Below are positions 33,266-43,742 of a DNA stretch of 64,000 nt, piece by piece (the first letter of the stretch is position 1; each line of letters begins with the position of its first letter). The stretch is from positions 1,922,001 through 1,986,000 of the forward strand of contig JAPEUQ010000002.1 of the NCBI GenBank assembly GCA_027946365.1, given 5' to 3'. The stretch is from Kalmusia sp. IMI 367209 (lineage: Eukaryota; Ascomycota; Dothideomycetes; Pleosporales; Didymosphaeriaceae). Position numbers and translations under genes: made by a program. The notes under the pieces are model-generated. The model ran no database searches. It worked only from the letters and a program-made list of their open reading frames with translations, and was not told where the DNA came from.

Positions 33266-33937
33266 GTGGGAGAGCTGGAAAGGATAAGGGGATAAAGGGT
33301 TCAAGAACAGCGAGGACTACTTGGATGGGCAGGATCTCGCGAAAAGAAGAGGAGGTAGGCGCGTGTAGTGCGCGCTCGTGGTGGGAATAAGGATGGCGAG
33401 TGATAGGAATGGACGAGTTGCGTGCGCGCGTCGGATTAGGCAGCGTGATGTCCTAGGCTACAGAGACTCGAGGGTGTGTGGGTTGAGGGGTCCAATTATT
33501 CTCCTTTTTTACTTTACGTTATTGTGTTGTTTGTATGCTCCGCATTCTGGGAGTCTGAATTCTAGTATCATTTCTGGTAATAGTTATAGATACAATCGCA
33601 TTGCCTTTTCCGTTACGATGTTGATAAGTGAGGATGGCTGAGGACGACTATCTTGGTTTGAGTCCCACTACACAATCAAATGAAGGCATGGCTAAAGCTA
33701 AGAGTAACAACGTCGTTATATAACTGACTATCCCTATTTTCCTTGCCAATCTCAACGCCGGTTGATGCAATATACACTTAGATACCCAGTAACTCTACAA
33801 TACGAGCGAATTTGCTTCTAAGGACCACTGTTTCCACCACGGGCGAGCACGTAATCGTGATCCCTGGAGCTACCCGAATGTGGCGGCAGTAGAGCGGTCT
33901 GCCCTTTCCCTTCGGTGACATTTTGTAATTTATCCGA
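33266..33937. other. Intergenic region
   Basis: Spacer between the small frame and the 3' end of the OST3/OST6 gene. No gene seen; it should contain the terminator of the latter. Confidence 0.5.
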
Positions 33938-35075
33938 TTAAAACGGAGGCAGCCAGAACTGATAACCGCCGTTCTTCTGTCGAAAGACGCTGAGGAGGAA
34001 GCTGTACATGCAGAGTAGGACACCACTCCAGAGGAAGACGGCGAACTGCTGGGCACGCGAGTCGGCGATGCGGGGGACCTTGAGCGCGAGGGAGATGGTG
34101 GCGAAGGAGAGGACGCCGTCTGCATCTATGTTAGCCAGTCATCCGTTACTAAGATATTACCGACTTACAGATAGCCGCAACGATCTGCGACTCGAGGCCG
34201 AACTGGTTGCTGAAACCACCCGCAAAGTAGCTAATCCCACCCTTGCCGTCACCAGAGACATAGGGCACCTTGCGAATATGATTGAACATGTGCCCACTGG
34301 TGAAGAGCAACACTGCGATAAGGCTGAATGCAGCCCATAAGTTGCGGTTCTGCAGAATTGGCACGACGTAAGGCGATGCGACGGCAACGAAGGTGATGAC
34401 ACCGAGAACGGCGGTGGTCACAGTAATGATCTTGACATAGTTGATGGGGCGGGAGACGGCGGGCTTGGGTACATCGGCGGGGAGCTGGCGCGAGAGCCAT
34501 GCGTGGATCTGCTCGGCGGATTGGGGGCTGGATAAATATCAGACTGTAAACATGAATCAACAATGGAAGATATGCTCACCCGTTGGTGAAGTCGAAGCGG
34601 ACGGGCTGCGTGTCAATCTTCGCATTCGGTCCTACGGTGGGGTGGAAGTAGAGTAGGATCGGGGCGGTTTGGAGCATCAACTGCGCGTCATCAGCAAGCA
34701 TACCCTTCGATACAGGATGTTCATCCCTACCGACTGAAAGGTGTTCTTTCCATCCACGAAATCCAGGGTACCGAATAGCAGCCTGCTCTTCGCCTCTCTA
34801 TCACCCTTTGTCCAGCTCTTGCCCAGTAAATCCCATTCTGGCTGGAACTCGCGGCACAGCACACATCCAAATCTTGTCTCCAGAGCTGTAAGAAGCACCA
34901 CGACGGAATAGTCCCTTGGCGCCTTGGTCAATTGCGTGTAGGCGGCATCATCGAGCTTCAGCGGTGCTGACAGCGATTTGGAGCGGAAGTCGCTGAAGCG
35001 GTCGCCCGACGACTTCTTGGCGGCGAGAGCCGTGAAAGGCAACAGCGATGCCGTGAGGAGCTGTAACCAGCGCAT
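33938..35075 (-). CDS. OST3: OST3/OST6-family oligosaccharyltransferase subunit
   Basis: Four exons, 35075-34731, 34680-34580, 34527-34169 and 34119-33938, encode 328 residues; introns of 50, 52 and 49 bp keep phases 0, 2 and 1. The N-terminus is a cleavable signal (LQLLTASLLPFTALA). A luminal thioredoxin-like domain follows with a redox C71-x2-C74 (FGCVLCREF), then LMLQTAPILLYFHPT. Four membrane helices fill the C-terminal half: YVKIITVTTAVLGVITFVAV, LWAAFSLIAVLLFTSG, LSFATISLALKV and FAVFLWSGVLLCMYSFLLSVF. In the ER this subunit of the oligosaccharyltransferase complex forms transient disulfides with substrate proteins, helping N-glycosylation of slow sites. The gene is divergent from the coiled-coil gene, with a 434-bp shared promoter. 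Which of the paralogues OST3 or OST6 it matches cannot be settled here. Confidence 0.9.
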
Positions 35076-35509
35076 TGTGCGTGAGTGATGTGATTGTGTG
35101 GCAATTGGGAGCTCTGCTTGGATATCTGGACAGCTCGGGGAACGTGTCCTTGCGGAAGCACAGTCGGCCTACGTAATCACCTAAGCGAGCCGCGACAGGG
35201 GTGCGAGGGTTCTCCCTCGAAGACTCGAAAAGTGGATTGAAGATGTCGTGAATACGACGGCGAAATGTCGAAATTGTTCTTTGCAAATTGATCACAAATG
35301 TTCCTGGTAGCGTTCAAGATAGTCAGATTCTTGTATCGCTGTTGATGCTTCGTTGAGCATCAAGACCTGCGGCCCACTCGGTGGTGTCTGCCCTTCTTGG
35401 CAACGGCGGCGTATTGTTTTGTTTACGACGCGTCGACCAACCTCACCACGACCCCTCCAAGCCCTATACATCCGCCCCGCTCTGTATCCATCGGATACAA
35501 AGCTCTAAA
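35076..35509. promoter_or_regulatory. Divergent promoter, OST3-type and coiled-coil genes
   Basis: The interval lies between two head-to-head start codons and must hold both promoters. I see no clear palindrome or known site. Confidence 0.45.
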
Positions 35510-37676
35510 ATGGCTATCGACATGGAAATAGATCATGAATATGAAATTAAAGACGTGAGTGACGCTTCGCACCCAGAGTCGACCGAAGACGTATTGATCG
35601 CCGTGCAGCTTAAGCATTCACTACGAACAGCGGGCCTCGAGCTCAGTCTGGAGCGAAGTAAACATTCAGTAGAGATGGTGGCCAAAGATGAAGACATTCG
35701 GAAGTTGCGAGTCAGAGAGAGTGCCTGCTCCAAGACGAGAACAACGACCTGCACGAGCAGCTCGAAGATGAACAGGCGCGCTCGGACGATCTCGAAGCGG
35801 CCCTTGATGAAGCGCTCGCACAGTTGGATGGGCGACAGGCTGCGGATGAAGTCGCCCAGAAACAGATTCGCATGCAGTCTCGAGAAGTGGCGAACCTAAA
35901 GGTGCGCGTCACGTTGCTGGTGCAACCTCACTTCACCTACTAAAGCCTTGCAGGCCGAACTAAAAGCTATGGAGAACGTCACATCCGACTCGAATAAGAT
36001 TCTCGCGGAAAAGCTTGCCCTCACCCGCGAACTATCATCGCTCCGCCCCGAAGTCGAACACCTTCGCGCACAAGTCGAGTTCAACGCAGGCCTACACGCC
36101 GAGAAGCTCTCGCTGCAGCGTCAGCTAAACACGGCACAGGTTGAACTCGAAAACGAGAAGCGCACGGCTGCACGCGCCCTAGCCAAGCAAGGAAAGAAGA
36201 TGGAGCAGGATGAGGTTATACGTGGCGAGCTGGAAGAGCTGCGCAAGGAGCTAGCCAAGGAGAAAAAGGACCGTCTGAAAGCGGAAGCTGCGTTGGCCGA
36301 GGCAGAGAAGACCACTGAGCAGGCGCAGGCCGACCTCGAGTCCCAACAGCAGGCGACACAACGCGCTCAGGCGAAGCTAGACAAGGCAAGCAAAAAAGAG
36401 ACGGAAAAGGCGAGCAAACGTGATGAGGAACGTGACGCCGAAATCGAGCAGCTTCGCCAAGAGCTTGCAAAGTGAGAAGAGCGCGCGCGCAACCGCTGAG
36501 AAGAAGAGCACAGACAGTAGCGAGCGCGATGCGCAAGTCGAGGAGCTTCAGGAACAACTCGAACGAGAGAAGCGTGAGCGTCAGAAGCTCGAAAAGGCTA
36601 ATAAGAAAACAAGCCAGCAAATCGATGAGAACTCCAATGACCTTAGGAAGGAACTCGAGGTAGAGAAGCGCGAGCGCAAACAGCAGGAGAAAGAGTACAC
36701 TAAGACTCTAGCTGAGCTACAGGGCCGCAACACAATTCTCGACGACAAGTTGAATGCGTTCCGAGACAAGCTACGTACGACCAAAGAAAAGCTCAAGCAA
36801 AAAGAAGAGGAACTGCAGAGGACCGAGCGAGCGCAGACCGCACCGCCAGCCAAGGCAGCCCACGAGACATTCGCCAAGCCCGCAAAACCTGCCCGTAAGC
36901 GTATGGCTGCCTCTGTTGAGCCAGAAACCAACCTTGGAACCCCAGGCGATGGCTTCCCTGCGAAGAAGACTAAGCGCGGGACATCAGTGTCTGCAATTGG
37001 TGATACGTCTACCTTTTCTCTCACGCCCTTCCTTAACCGCACTGCCGTAGCGCCGGGTGAGACAATCTTGGAAGAAGATGAAGGCGCCGGCGCTCAAGAA
37101 GCAACACCTACCGCCTTGCCCAAGAAAGCTACCAAGAAGGCTGCAGAGCCCAAGCCTAAACCCCTCGCCCCATCAGCATCAGTCAAGGCAAACGCAAAGC
37201 CACGCAAAAAGACACCAGCAGCCGCCCTCGAAATGGTCACTGAGGAATCCGAGCTCTCTCACTCCAAAGACAACTCAGAAAATGCCCCAGCGCCCATCAC
37301 CATTCCCCTCAAGCCCTCCGATGACGGGTCTTCCAAGACTAGACTCGTCCCCAAGGTCAAACCGCGCAAGTCCCTCATGTCCTTTGCGACATTCACCGAT
37401 GAGCCTGCCGCTGAAAAGAAGAAGAAGCGCAAGCTGGGTGCCAGTGGGCTCGGCAAGACCCTCTTTGATGCCGAAGACGATGAGGATGTACCGGCCAGGC
37501 CTTTGGTGAGCAAGGGATTGTTCGCCGCTAGGGCGCTAGGCAAGAGTGCGCTTGGGAAGGGCCCGCAGAGACCGATTAGTGGGGGTTTCAATATGATGAG
37601 CGAGGAGGGATTTACGTTTAGTCCGCTCAAGAAGGATAGGAGAGGTGCCGGAGCCGGGCCCAGTTTTCTAAAGTGA
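35510..37676 (+). CDS. Long coiled-coil protein with basic C-terminal region; frame breaks
   Basis: ATG 35510 (MAIDMEIDHEYE) opens a protein of about 690-705 residues. Exon 1 ends at 35901, a 52-bp intron (35902-35953) follows, and the rest runs to TGA 37674. Residues from about 70 to 420 are almost continuous heptads (for example LHEQLEDEQARSDDLEAAL). Then come a linker and a Lys/Pro/Ala-rich tail with SAIGDTSTFSLTPFLNRT and KKKRKLGASGLGKTLF, the latter a likely nuclear localisation signal. I do not recognise the family; a nuclear or spindle-related structural role is possible. The frame breaks at the AG repeat 35714-35721, where two bases too many interrupt RVRE-CLLQDENN. At 36472-36517 either one extra T (36473) or a 46-bp intron (GTGAG donor, GACAG acceptor) must be assumed; both restore frame. 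Confidence 0.7.
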
Positions 37677-38338
37677 GGCATGGGCGTTCGGCGACCCGAC
37701 GATCATGTCCCATGCGACGAGGGCTTCACGCGGGTAAAGCGGGCCTAACCGCATGGATGGCGGGTACACGGACACTAACGATGCATTCTCTGCACCCGTA
37801 GACTTGCGTTAGCTGGATTTTGGGTCCACCTGGTGACGATGCAGGGAAGGAGGTCAGGCTCATAGGTCTTTGCATTATTGAGGCGTTCTTGCACTTTCGG
37901 GGCCTGGGTATTCGTTTTACGTATGTTTAATGCTATCTGGTTACGGCGAAGACAATCTCTCCCTCGCTTTGATTTCATTCTATCACTCATCATCTACTCT
38001 GGACCGTACGTGCAAGCATACGAGTCAGCAGTAAAATATCTGAACACCACAACTATTCTACTCTGCTACTCCGACACTGCGAGACGGATAGAAACAAAAT
38101 CCGAAACGAAGCAGATATCTTAGATGTAAAACGGCACCTATTCACCCCTCGTATTGCACGCACTTCACCCTCAAGACTAGCGGAAACAACCGCGATCCCG
38201 CACCATCGCCCAAGCGCCAGCCCAATCCGCCACCCATGCATCTCTCCACCTACCCACGCACCACCAGACTCCCAATCTCTTCATTCACACAACCCATCGA
38301 TACCCACACAAAACATGTCATGAAAGTCACCCCGAGCT

Positions 38339-38350
38339 GCTCGGCCGAGC
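38339..38350. repeat. Palindrome GCTCGGCCGAGC, copy 1
   Basis: A perfect 12-bp palindrome, repeated at 38499-38510 and in a 10-bp core form at 41153-41162. Function unknown; CGG/CCG content would suit a zinc-cluster factor. Confidence 0.4.
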
Positions 38351-38497
38351 AAGGTTTCGCAAAATATATGAGCTCCTCCTGCAGCGCGCGCACACGCACG
38401 CACTGTGCAACAACACGCGTGCTCGGCGGATGATCTGTGGGGTTGTCGACCCGGCGGCTTGGACGCGAACATGCACGTCTGCGGAGAAAAAAACTCG

Positions 38498-38511
38498 AGC
38501 TCGGCCGAGCT
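38498..38511. repeat. Palindrome AGCTCGGCCGAGCT, copy 2
   Basis: A 14-bp perfect palindrome containing the same 12-bp core as at 38339, with a similar downstream flank. Confidence 0.4.
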
Positions 38512-39029
38512 AGGGTTTCCTCCGCGACTTGTTGGGAGTCCTGTGTGTGTTGTTGGTATGTGTTGTGCAACATGTCTGCGCTGCAGCATTGCTGCGCGGT
38601 GTGTAGTGCGTGGTCGCTTTGAGGGTGGGGAGAGGCTAACTGTTTGGGGGAATTGGGGTGGGAGCGTGTGATTGGCTGGGTGTGATGAGCATGTAGATGT
38701 CTTGCATGATTAGTCTGGCGAGGGAAAAGTGGTGACCGAGCCGAGGCAGGATGTGGGATTGTTTACTTCCTTTGGTTTTTGGGGCTTATTGCTCTGAGCT
38801 TTCTGGGTAGGAGATTGCGTGGAGGAGGCTACGTTAGGAGAGATTTCGCAGGAAGTTTCTCGTTATGGTGTTGATTCGCATAAGCGCTACGTCGTACTTT
38901 GTACGCGTCGACGCCGTTTACTCGTCCCTCAGACGACTCCGTTCCGCACATCATTGAATTATGACCCGTGACGCCAATACCACTGCTCTGCTGCGAGCAT
39001 ACTGATTTGCAATCCTAACGTAACCCTGC

Positions 39030-40947
39030 TTACCTCTCCACAGGCTTCAACTTGACCATAAGCGACGGCTTCTCCCACAGCATGAACAGCCTATGCCTTT
39101 CCAGCCAACCCTCGCTCTCAGGCTTCATTTCCAGATCGAAATGCCACAAGACCTTCGCCATGATAAGCCGCATCTCGGCGTAAGCAAGACTAATCAGGAT
39201 CGTCAGCGGTCAACACCTCCCGAGGATAGGGATGATCAGAATAGAATAGTAAACACTTACTTCTTTCCTAGACAGTTCCTCGGCCCAAACGAAAACGCGT
39301 TCATGCTCGCGTGGTTATCATCCTTGTACTTGGCCGGCGCATCCTTCATCCAGCGCTCCGGGGCAAACGTATCGGGTTCCGTCCAGTTGCGCTCGGAATG
39401 ATTTGCTGCATGCTGGCTCACGTAGACGCTCGTGCCCTCAGGGACGTAGTGGCCTGAGATCCTATCGCCGCCCTTGGGCACCACGCGTGGAAATCCCGTG
39501 GGCACTGGGGGATAGTAGCGCAGAGATTCTTGCAGCACGGCGATGGTGTAGTCGAGCTTAGACACTTCTTCGAAGGTGATGTCGTCTGCGGAGCTGAAGC
39601 GCGTGCGGATTTCGTTTACCATCTTTTTGTATACGGCTGGGTTTTGCAGGATGAGGAACGTTGCGCCGGAAAGGAGGGTGGCGGTCGTCTCACTGCCTGC
39701 GACCATGAGGAGGATGGCATTGGAGACCATTTCCGGGCGGGATAGGCCCTTCTCGTCGTTGCCTATGTTTTTAAGCACGGCGGAGAAGAAGTCGGGCCGG
39801 GAGGTGCCGTTGTCGACACGCTGGTTCACTTTCTCCGTCGTGACGCGGCCAAATTCTAGGCGGGCACGCAGCGCGGCAGAGTTGTCGGTGAAGAAGCCCA
39901 TGATGTTGTCCATGTAGTTGACCATTGGGTATTTGCGGCGCATGGCCATGATGCCACCGGCTTTGAGGTTGCCGAAGACGAGGTTGACCCAGGAGTGGTA
40001 GCCTCTGTCGCGGAGATTACCCAGGGGCTCGCCGAAGGTGAGGTCGGTGATGACGTCGAAGGTGGTGTAGTTGTACTATACGTGTCAATTTTGCCCCTAG
40101 AATCTCATTAAGGATACAGTGGCGGTCAAATGCTGCTGCACCTATGCGTAGGAATGGACATGATACATACCCACATCATGATGTCTACATCTTTCCCAGC
40201 CTCAGCTTCCTCATGCAGCCTCGAAACGAGCAGATTGACCAAATCTTGAACAAGTGTCTCTTGATCCCTCAAAGCCCTATCACTGAACGCATGGCTCAGA
40301 TTCTTGCGCATGCGCGAGTGATTTGCATCGTCGGCGATAAGCATGGAAGGCGCGCCACTGATGGGTACGGGATACCACTCGCGCGACTTCTGATAGCTCT
40401 CGCTCTTATTCTTGCCAGTGCGGAAGCCGTAGATGTCTTGCCATGCGGACTCACCCGTGATGAAGGAGGCCTCGGTGGGAGCAATGCGGATCACGTCGCC
40501 GTAGGTCTTATGTAGTTTTTGGACCCATGGGACCATCAAGCCGTTTCTAATGTGTAGGATGTAGGGGATGGGGGTAGCGCGAGCCCAGAAGGGGCCCGGG
40601 ATGTGGGCGAGGGGATGGAAGTAGAGGTTGTAGATGCATGAGTAGATGGAGTATGCAACCACCTGTTACGAATGGTGAGTGCATGTTCATTTTTGCTGTG
40701 CTTGTCTAGGGTCCATTGATGCTCTAACAATATGTGATAATGCCCAAACATCAGGGTACCAAAGGCCTGCAGACTTGTTGTGCGTAAATTTGCGCCATAA
40801 TAGGTGATACGCATCAAGACATCTAGTGGATTATTCTCTTGTAACTGTAGAAAAGGCACTTACGACTGAAAAAAAAGTCCCCAAGGCAAAGGAAAAGCCC
40901 GCCGGGCTAACCAGCCGGAAGTCCTCTGGTAGCACTGACTTGCTCAT
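39030..40947 (-). CDS. Cytochrome P450 monooxygenase (second copy)
   Basis: Four exons, 40947-40864, 40662-40171, 40075-39261 and 39189-39030, give 516 residues. Introns are 201, 95 and 71 bp, longer than is usual here, and all join in frame (phases 0, 0, 2). The first exon supplies MSKSVLPEDFRLVSPAGF and part of the membrane anchor; exon 2 continues with YSIYSCIYNLYFHPLAHIPG. The core motifs are all canonical: HSRMRKNLSHAFSD (C-helix), VAGSETTATLL (I-helix), ESLR (ExxR), FAPERW and the haem loop [20 protein letters not shown]. It resembles the fungal CYP65/CYP58-type group of endoplasmic-reticulum enzymes acting in secondary metabolism or detoxification; the subfamily and substrate cannot be given. 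No other pathway gene is adjacent. A GGCCG-centred palindrome lies about 210 bp upstream of the start. Confidence 0.9.
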
Positions 40948-42620
40948 GGTGAACAGTAACAATGCTCAAGTCAAGAAGATACAAAGTGCAGCAATTGAAG
41001 CCGCTCTTGTGCGTGCCCACGTCCCGTGTCGGTGGTTGAAATAGAGTTGCAACAGTCGAAATATAGCCACTAACGACGTCACCCACACACCAAGACAAAG
41101 CGCTTTCAAGGATCCCAACACGTCGAACAGGCTCGGCCAGCATATATACTTACTCGGCCGAGCTCGAGCCTCTCCACGCGCCTCAAAGCGTCCTCATCCC
41201 TTGCCTCCACCGCCGCAGATCAACATGGCCAGCGCAGTGGAACCGCTAGTCGGCTGATGCAAACAATCTATCTTGGGCGACGACGCCGCCTGGACCGCCG
41301 CATGGTTGGTGGTCCGTGGACCAACACTCGGATCGGGCATATTTCCGGCAGCAGTGGGTGCAGAGTGCGACAGTGCGCTAGTTCAGTGCCTTGTACCCCA
41401 GCATGCTAACGCACGAGATGTGCAGGGATGCTACTCGCGCGGTCTGCTCACTTCCCAGGCGGGCAATTATTCGACGTGGTGGCACATTGACCGCTGGTGT
41501 CAGCATCAAGGCGAGTATCATCTGCTAAGCTTTAGCTACTTGGGACTTGGCAGCGGGGGGGATGTGTGCGGTTGGAGCGGAAGAACGGTGAACGAGGTTG
41601 GGTGCAGCAGGACGTTGCAATGGGCGGAGAAAAGTGGATCCCAGCTGAGGGGTCGAGGTAATCGCGAATAGCAGGTTTGAGGTTGGGTGACGACGAGTTA
41701 CACGATGGATGGAGGAGTATTGGTAGCGACGGTTTGCTGAGATAAGCGCCAGTTCGCTCCAGGACTAGGTGTAGGACCGTGGAACATACAAAGAGATAAC
41801 CCAGCAATACCATCCAGAGTCTAAACTCGAATTGTGCAATGCTCTTTCTACGGGCGGCTCGAACTCGATCATCTCATCAATCCTAGATTTTGTCTGGAGG
41901 TAATACTTCCGCTATGTCAGACGCGTAACCTACGATCGCTGCGTTTATAAACGATAAGCGATGAGGCTTCGTGGGTTGCATACGCGCGGCTGTGACCAGA
42001 TCGGGAGTCTCACGTAATAGCTTGGCTTGCTCCAAGTAACACTACACGTAGTCAACAGCTCTGTAGCAAATGGAAGAAACAAAAGATGGTTTTTACACCA
42101 ACACGAGACTTTTGCTTCTCGCGCGAAAGGCCTATAAGAAAGTCGCGTTGACATTGCATCGTGCATGCACTGCTACCAACGCCGATGCTGGATCCCCGAT
42201 GTGCGTGAAGGTTCGGCCATTTCCGCCGACGGAACGACACCTCCAGTGTTACTCCGACCCATGTATTCTCCATGTGCGCACAAGAAAACCCCCGAGCCGC
42301 CCAGCGGACCGATGACTGATATGCCCACGTCCCCGTCCCTCCAATCTCGAAGAGCGTACCAATATCCTCGACCGCACAGTATCCCATTTCTCCGACATCA
42401 AATATACCGAAAATTGCACCAGCTATACAGAACCCCATCTCCAACCTTCCCACCTATTTCGTCCTCGACCTCGTCGCCGAAGGCCGTGAGGAAGACCTCG
42501 AACTCGATTTAGACGCCCTATTCACATCATCAGCCCACGTGCACATCCATAGCTATGCATCTGCAACCCCCTTCTTCCGGGCCCTTCGACCCCCCAGGAG
42601 CGTGAGGCAAGGACCAAAAC
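40948..42620. other. Intergenic region
   Basis: A 1.7 kb stretch upstream of the second P450 and downstream of the UPF0357 gene. It holds the P450 promoter and a third copy of the CTCGGCCGAG palindrome at 41153-41162. Frames at 41273-41671 and 42165-42512 have no family resemblance and are not called. Confidence 0.5.
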
Positions 42621-42987
42621 TTACGATTTATCCTCTTGCGCCGCGTTCCAGGTCTTGACAAATGCCTTCTGCGTCCGGTCCGCATAATCCTCGGCGCGCA
42701 CCTCCTTGACACCGACCTTGGCCCCGTCCTTGGTGAAGACGACGTTTTTCTTTTCCATTTTGCGGACGCCGCGCGAGGCGAGTTCGTTGGAGTACAGATA
42801 TAACTACGTCCATCAATGTTAGTCTCAATTTCTTCTATCGTAGTAGGTGGGCGCAACGGGAGAGGGGCGAAGAGGGGAAGATGAGAGTGAGAAGGGGGGT
42901 TGGAAGTACCTGGTACCCGACCCAGCCCATGCCAGCCACGACTGCGAAGAGGATAACCAAAGGGACGAGATTCCCTATTGCGCCCAT
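42621..42987 (-). CDS. UPF0357-family small membrane protein
   Basis: Two exons, 42987-42910 and 42803-42621, with a 106-bp intron, encode 86 residues. The N-terminal exon is a single membrane helix (LVPLVILFAVVAGMGWVGY). The second exon reads LYLYSNELASRGVRKMEKKN, then VVFTKDGAKVGVKEVRAEDY and TQKAFVKTWNAA. This combination, a helix followed by Y-x-x-SN-x-LA and KDGxKVGVKE, is the UPF0357 family found across ascomycetes. The biochemical role is not established; a single-pass place in an internal membrane is likely. The gene is too fragmented to be seen as one open frame and was rebuilt from the splice sites (GTACTT donor, GTAG acceptor). Confidence 0.85.
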
Positions 42988-43742
42988 GATGCTGAGTGCA
43001 CTCTTTCTGTGCGTGGATGTAGTCTGTGTGCGCGCGTATGTATGTGCGTCGTCGTCGTCGTTGTCTCTTCGCAGCTCCCGCAAAAGTAAGCGGGGTAAAC
43101 CAGCACGCGACAGGCTCACGAGATCTCAGCCCAGCAGGTGCAACGAGATCTGAACGTAGAATATATGAGGAACGAGCGCGATCTAGAGAGGGTGAAGAAG
43201 CAGAAGGTTTCGTAGGCGGAGTTTTTTTTTTCAGGGCTTGACGGAGATCGGAAATGGATCGTTTCGTTTGCGCCGGTGCAGCTGAGGCTGAAACACGCGG
43301 AGCATATGACAGGGGCGTGCTTGGCGGTGCGGGATCGGCTCGCGGGACCCACTCGGGCTCGCTAACGGGGCGGAACTACGGTTTGGGAACGCTCGTGCGA
43401 TGGTACGTGTGGAATCGTGGCAGCATATGGGTTTTGGGGGCTGGGGGCCATCCAAGGCCGGTGTGCAAATGGTAAGAGCAGATATCATGATTATTTGCTA
43501 GTTAGAACGCTTCATCATCGGTGTTGCAATGGACTATACGAAACGAACGTTGTGCTTGACCTAGAGTGTCGTGGATTTTAGATATTAAACCTATAGCTAA
43601 CATGCCAGCATGCATCATACATAAATCCATCCATCATTCCATCGTGTACCGACCAATTCCATCCCTCACCCTCCCCGGATTTTCCGTACCGTGCCCGAAA
43701 CGCCCCTCGCCTCCTTACTTATACACCCAGACGTTCCCTACA
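42988..43742. other. Intergenic region
   Basis: This interval holds the promoter of the UPF0357 gene and the 3' end of the third Zn2Cys6 gene. A short GTC microsatellite lies at about 43048-43062. Nothing else is supported. Confidence 0.5.

Larger units (their letters stand above)
37677..39029. other. Intergenic region, convergent 3' ends, with GC-rich palindromes
   Basis: A 1.35 kb stretch between the 3' ends of the coiled-coil gene and the second P450. It contains two copies of the 12-bp palindrome GCTCGGCCGAGC (38339-38350 and 38499-38510), each followed by a similar A-GG(G)TTTC flank. Short frames on both strands are not supported. Confidence 0.5.

Noticed and set aside
41273..41671. A 132-codon plus-strand frame upstream of the second P450.
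   Set aside because: No recognisable motif and irregular codon use; it is more likely promoter DNA.
42360..42660. A plus-strand frame reading PTYFVLDLVAEGREEDLELD that looks protein-like.
   Set aside because: It has no start codon in frame with a plausible upstream part and overlaps the well-supported UPF0357 exon on the other strand.
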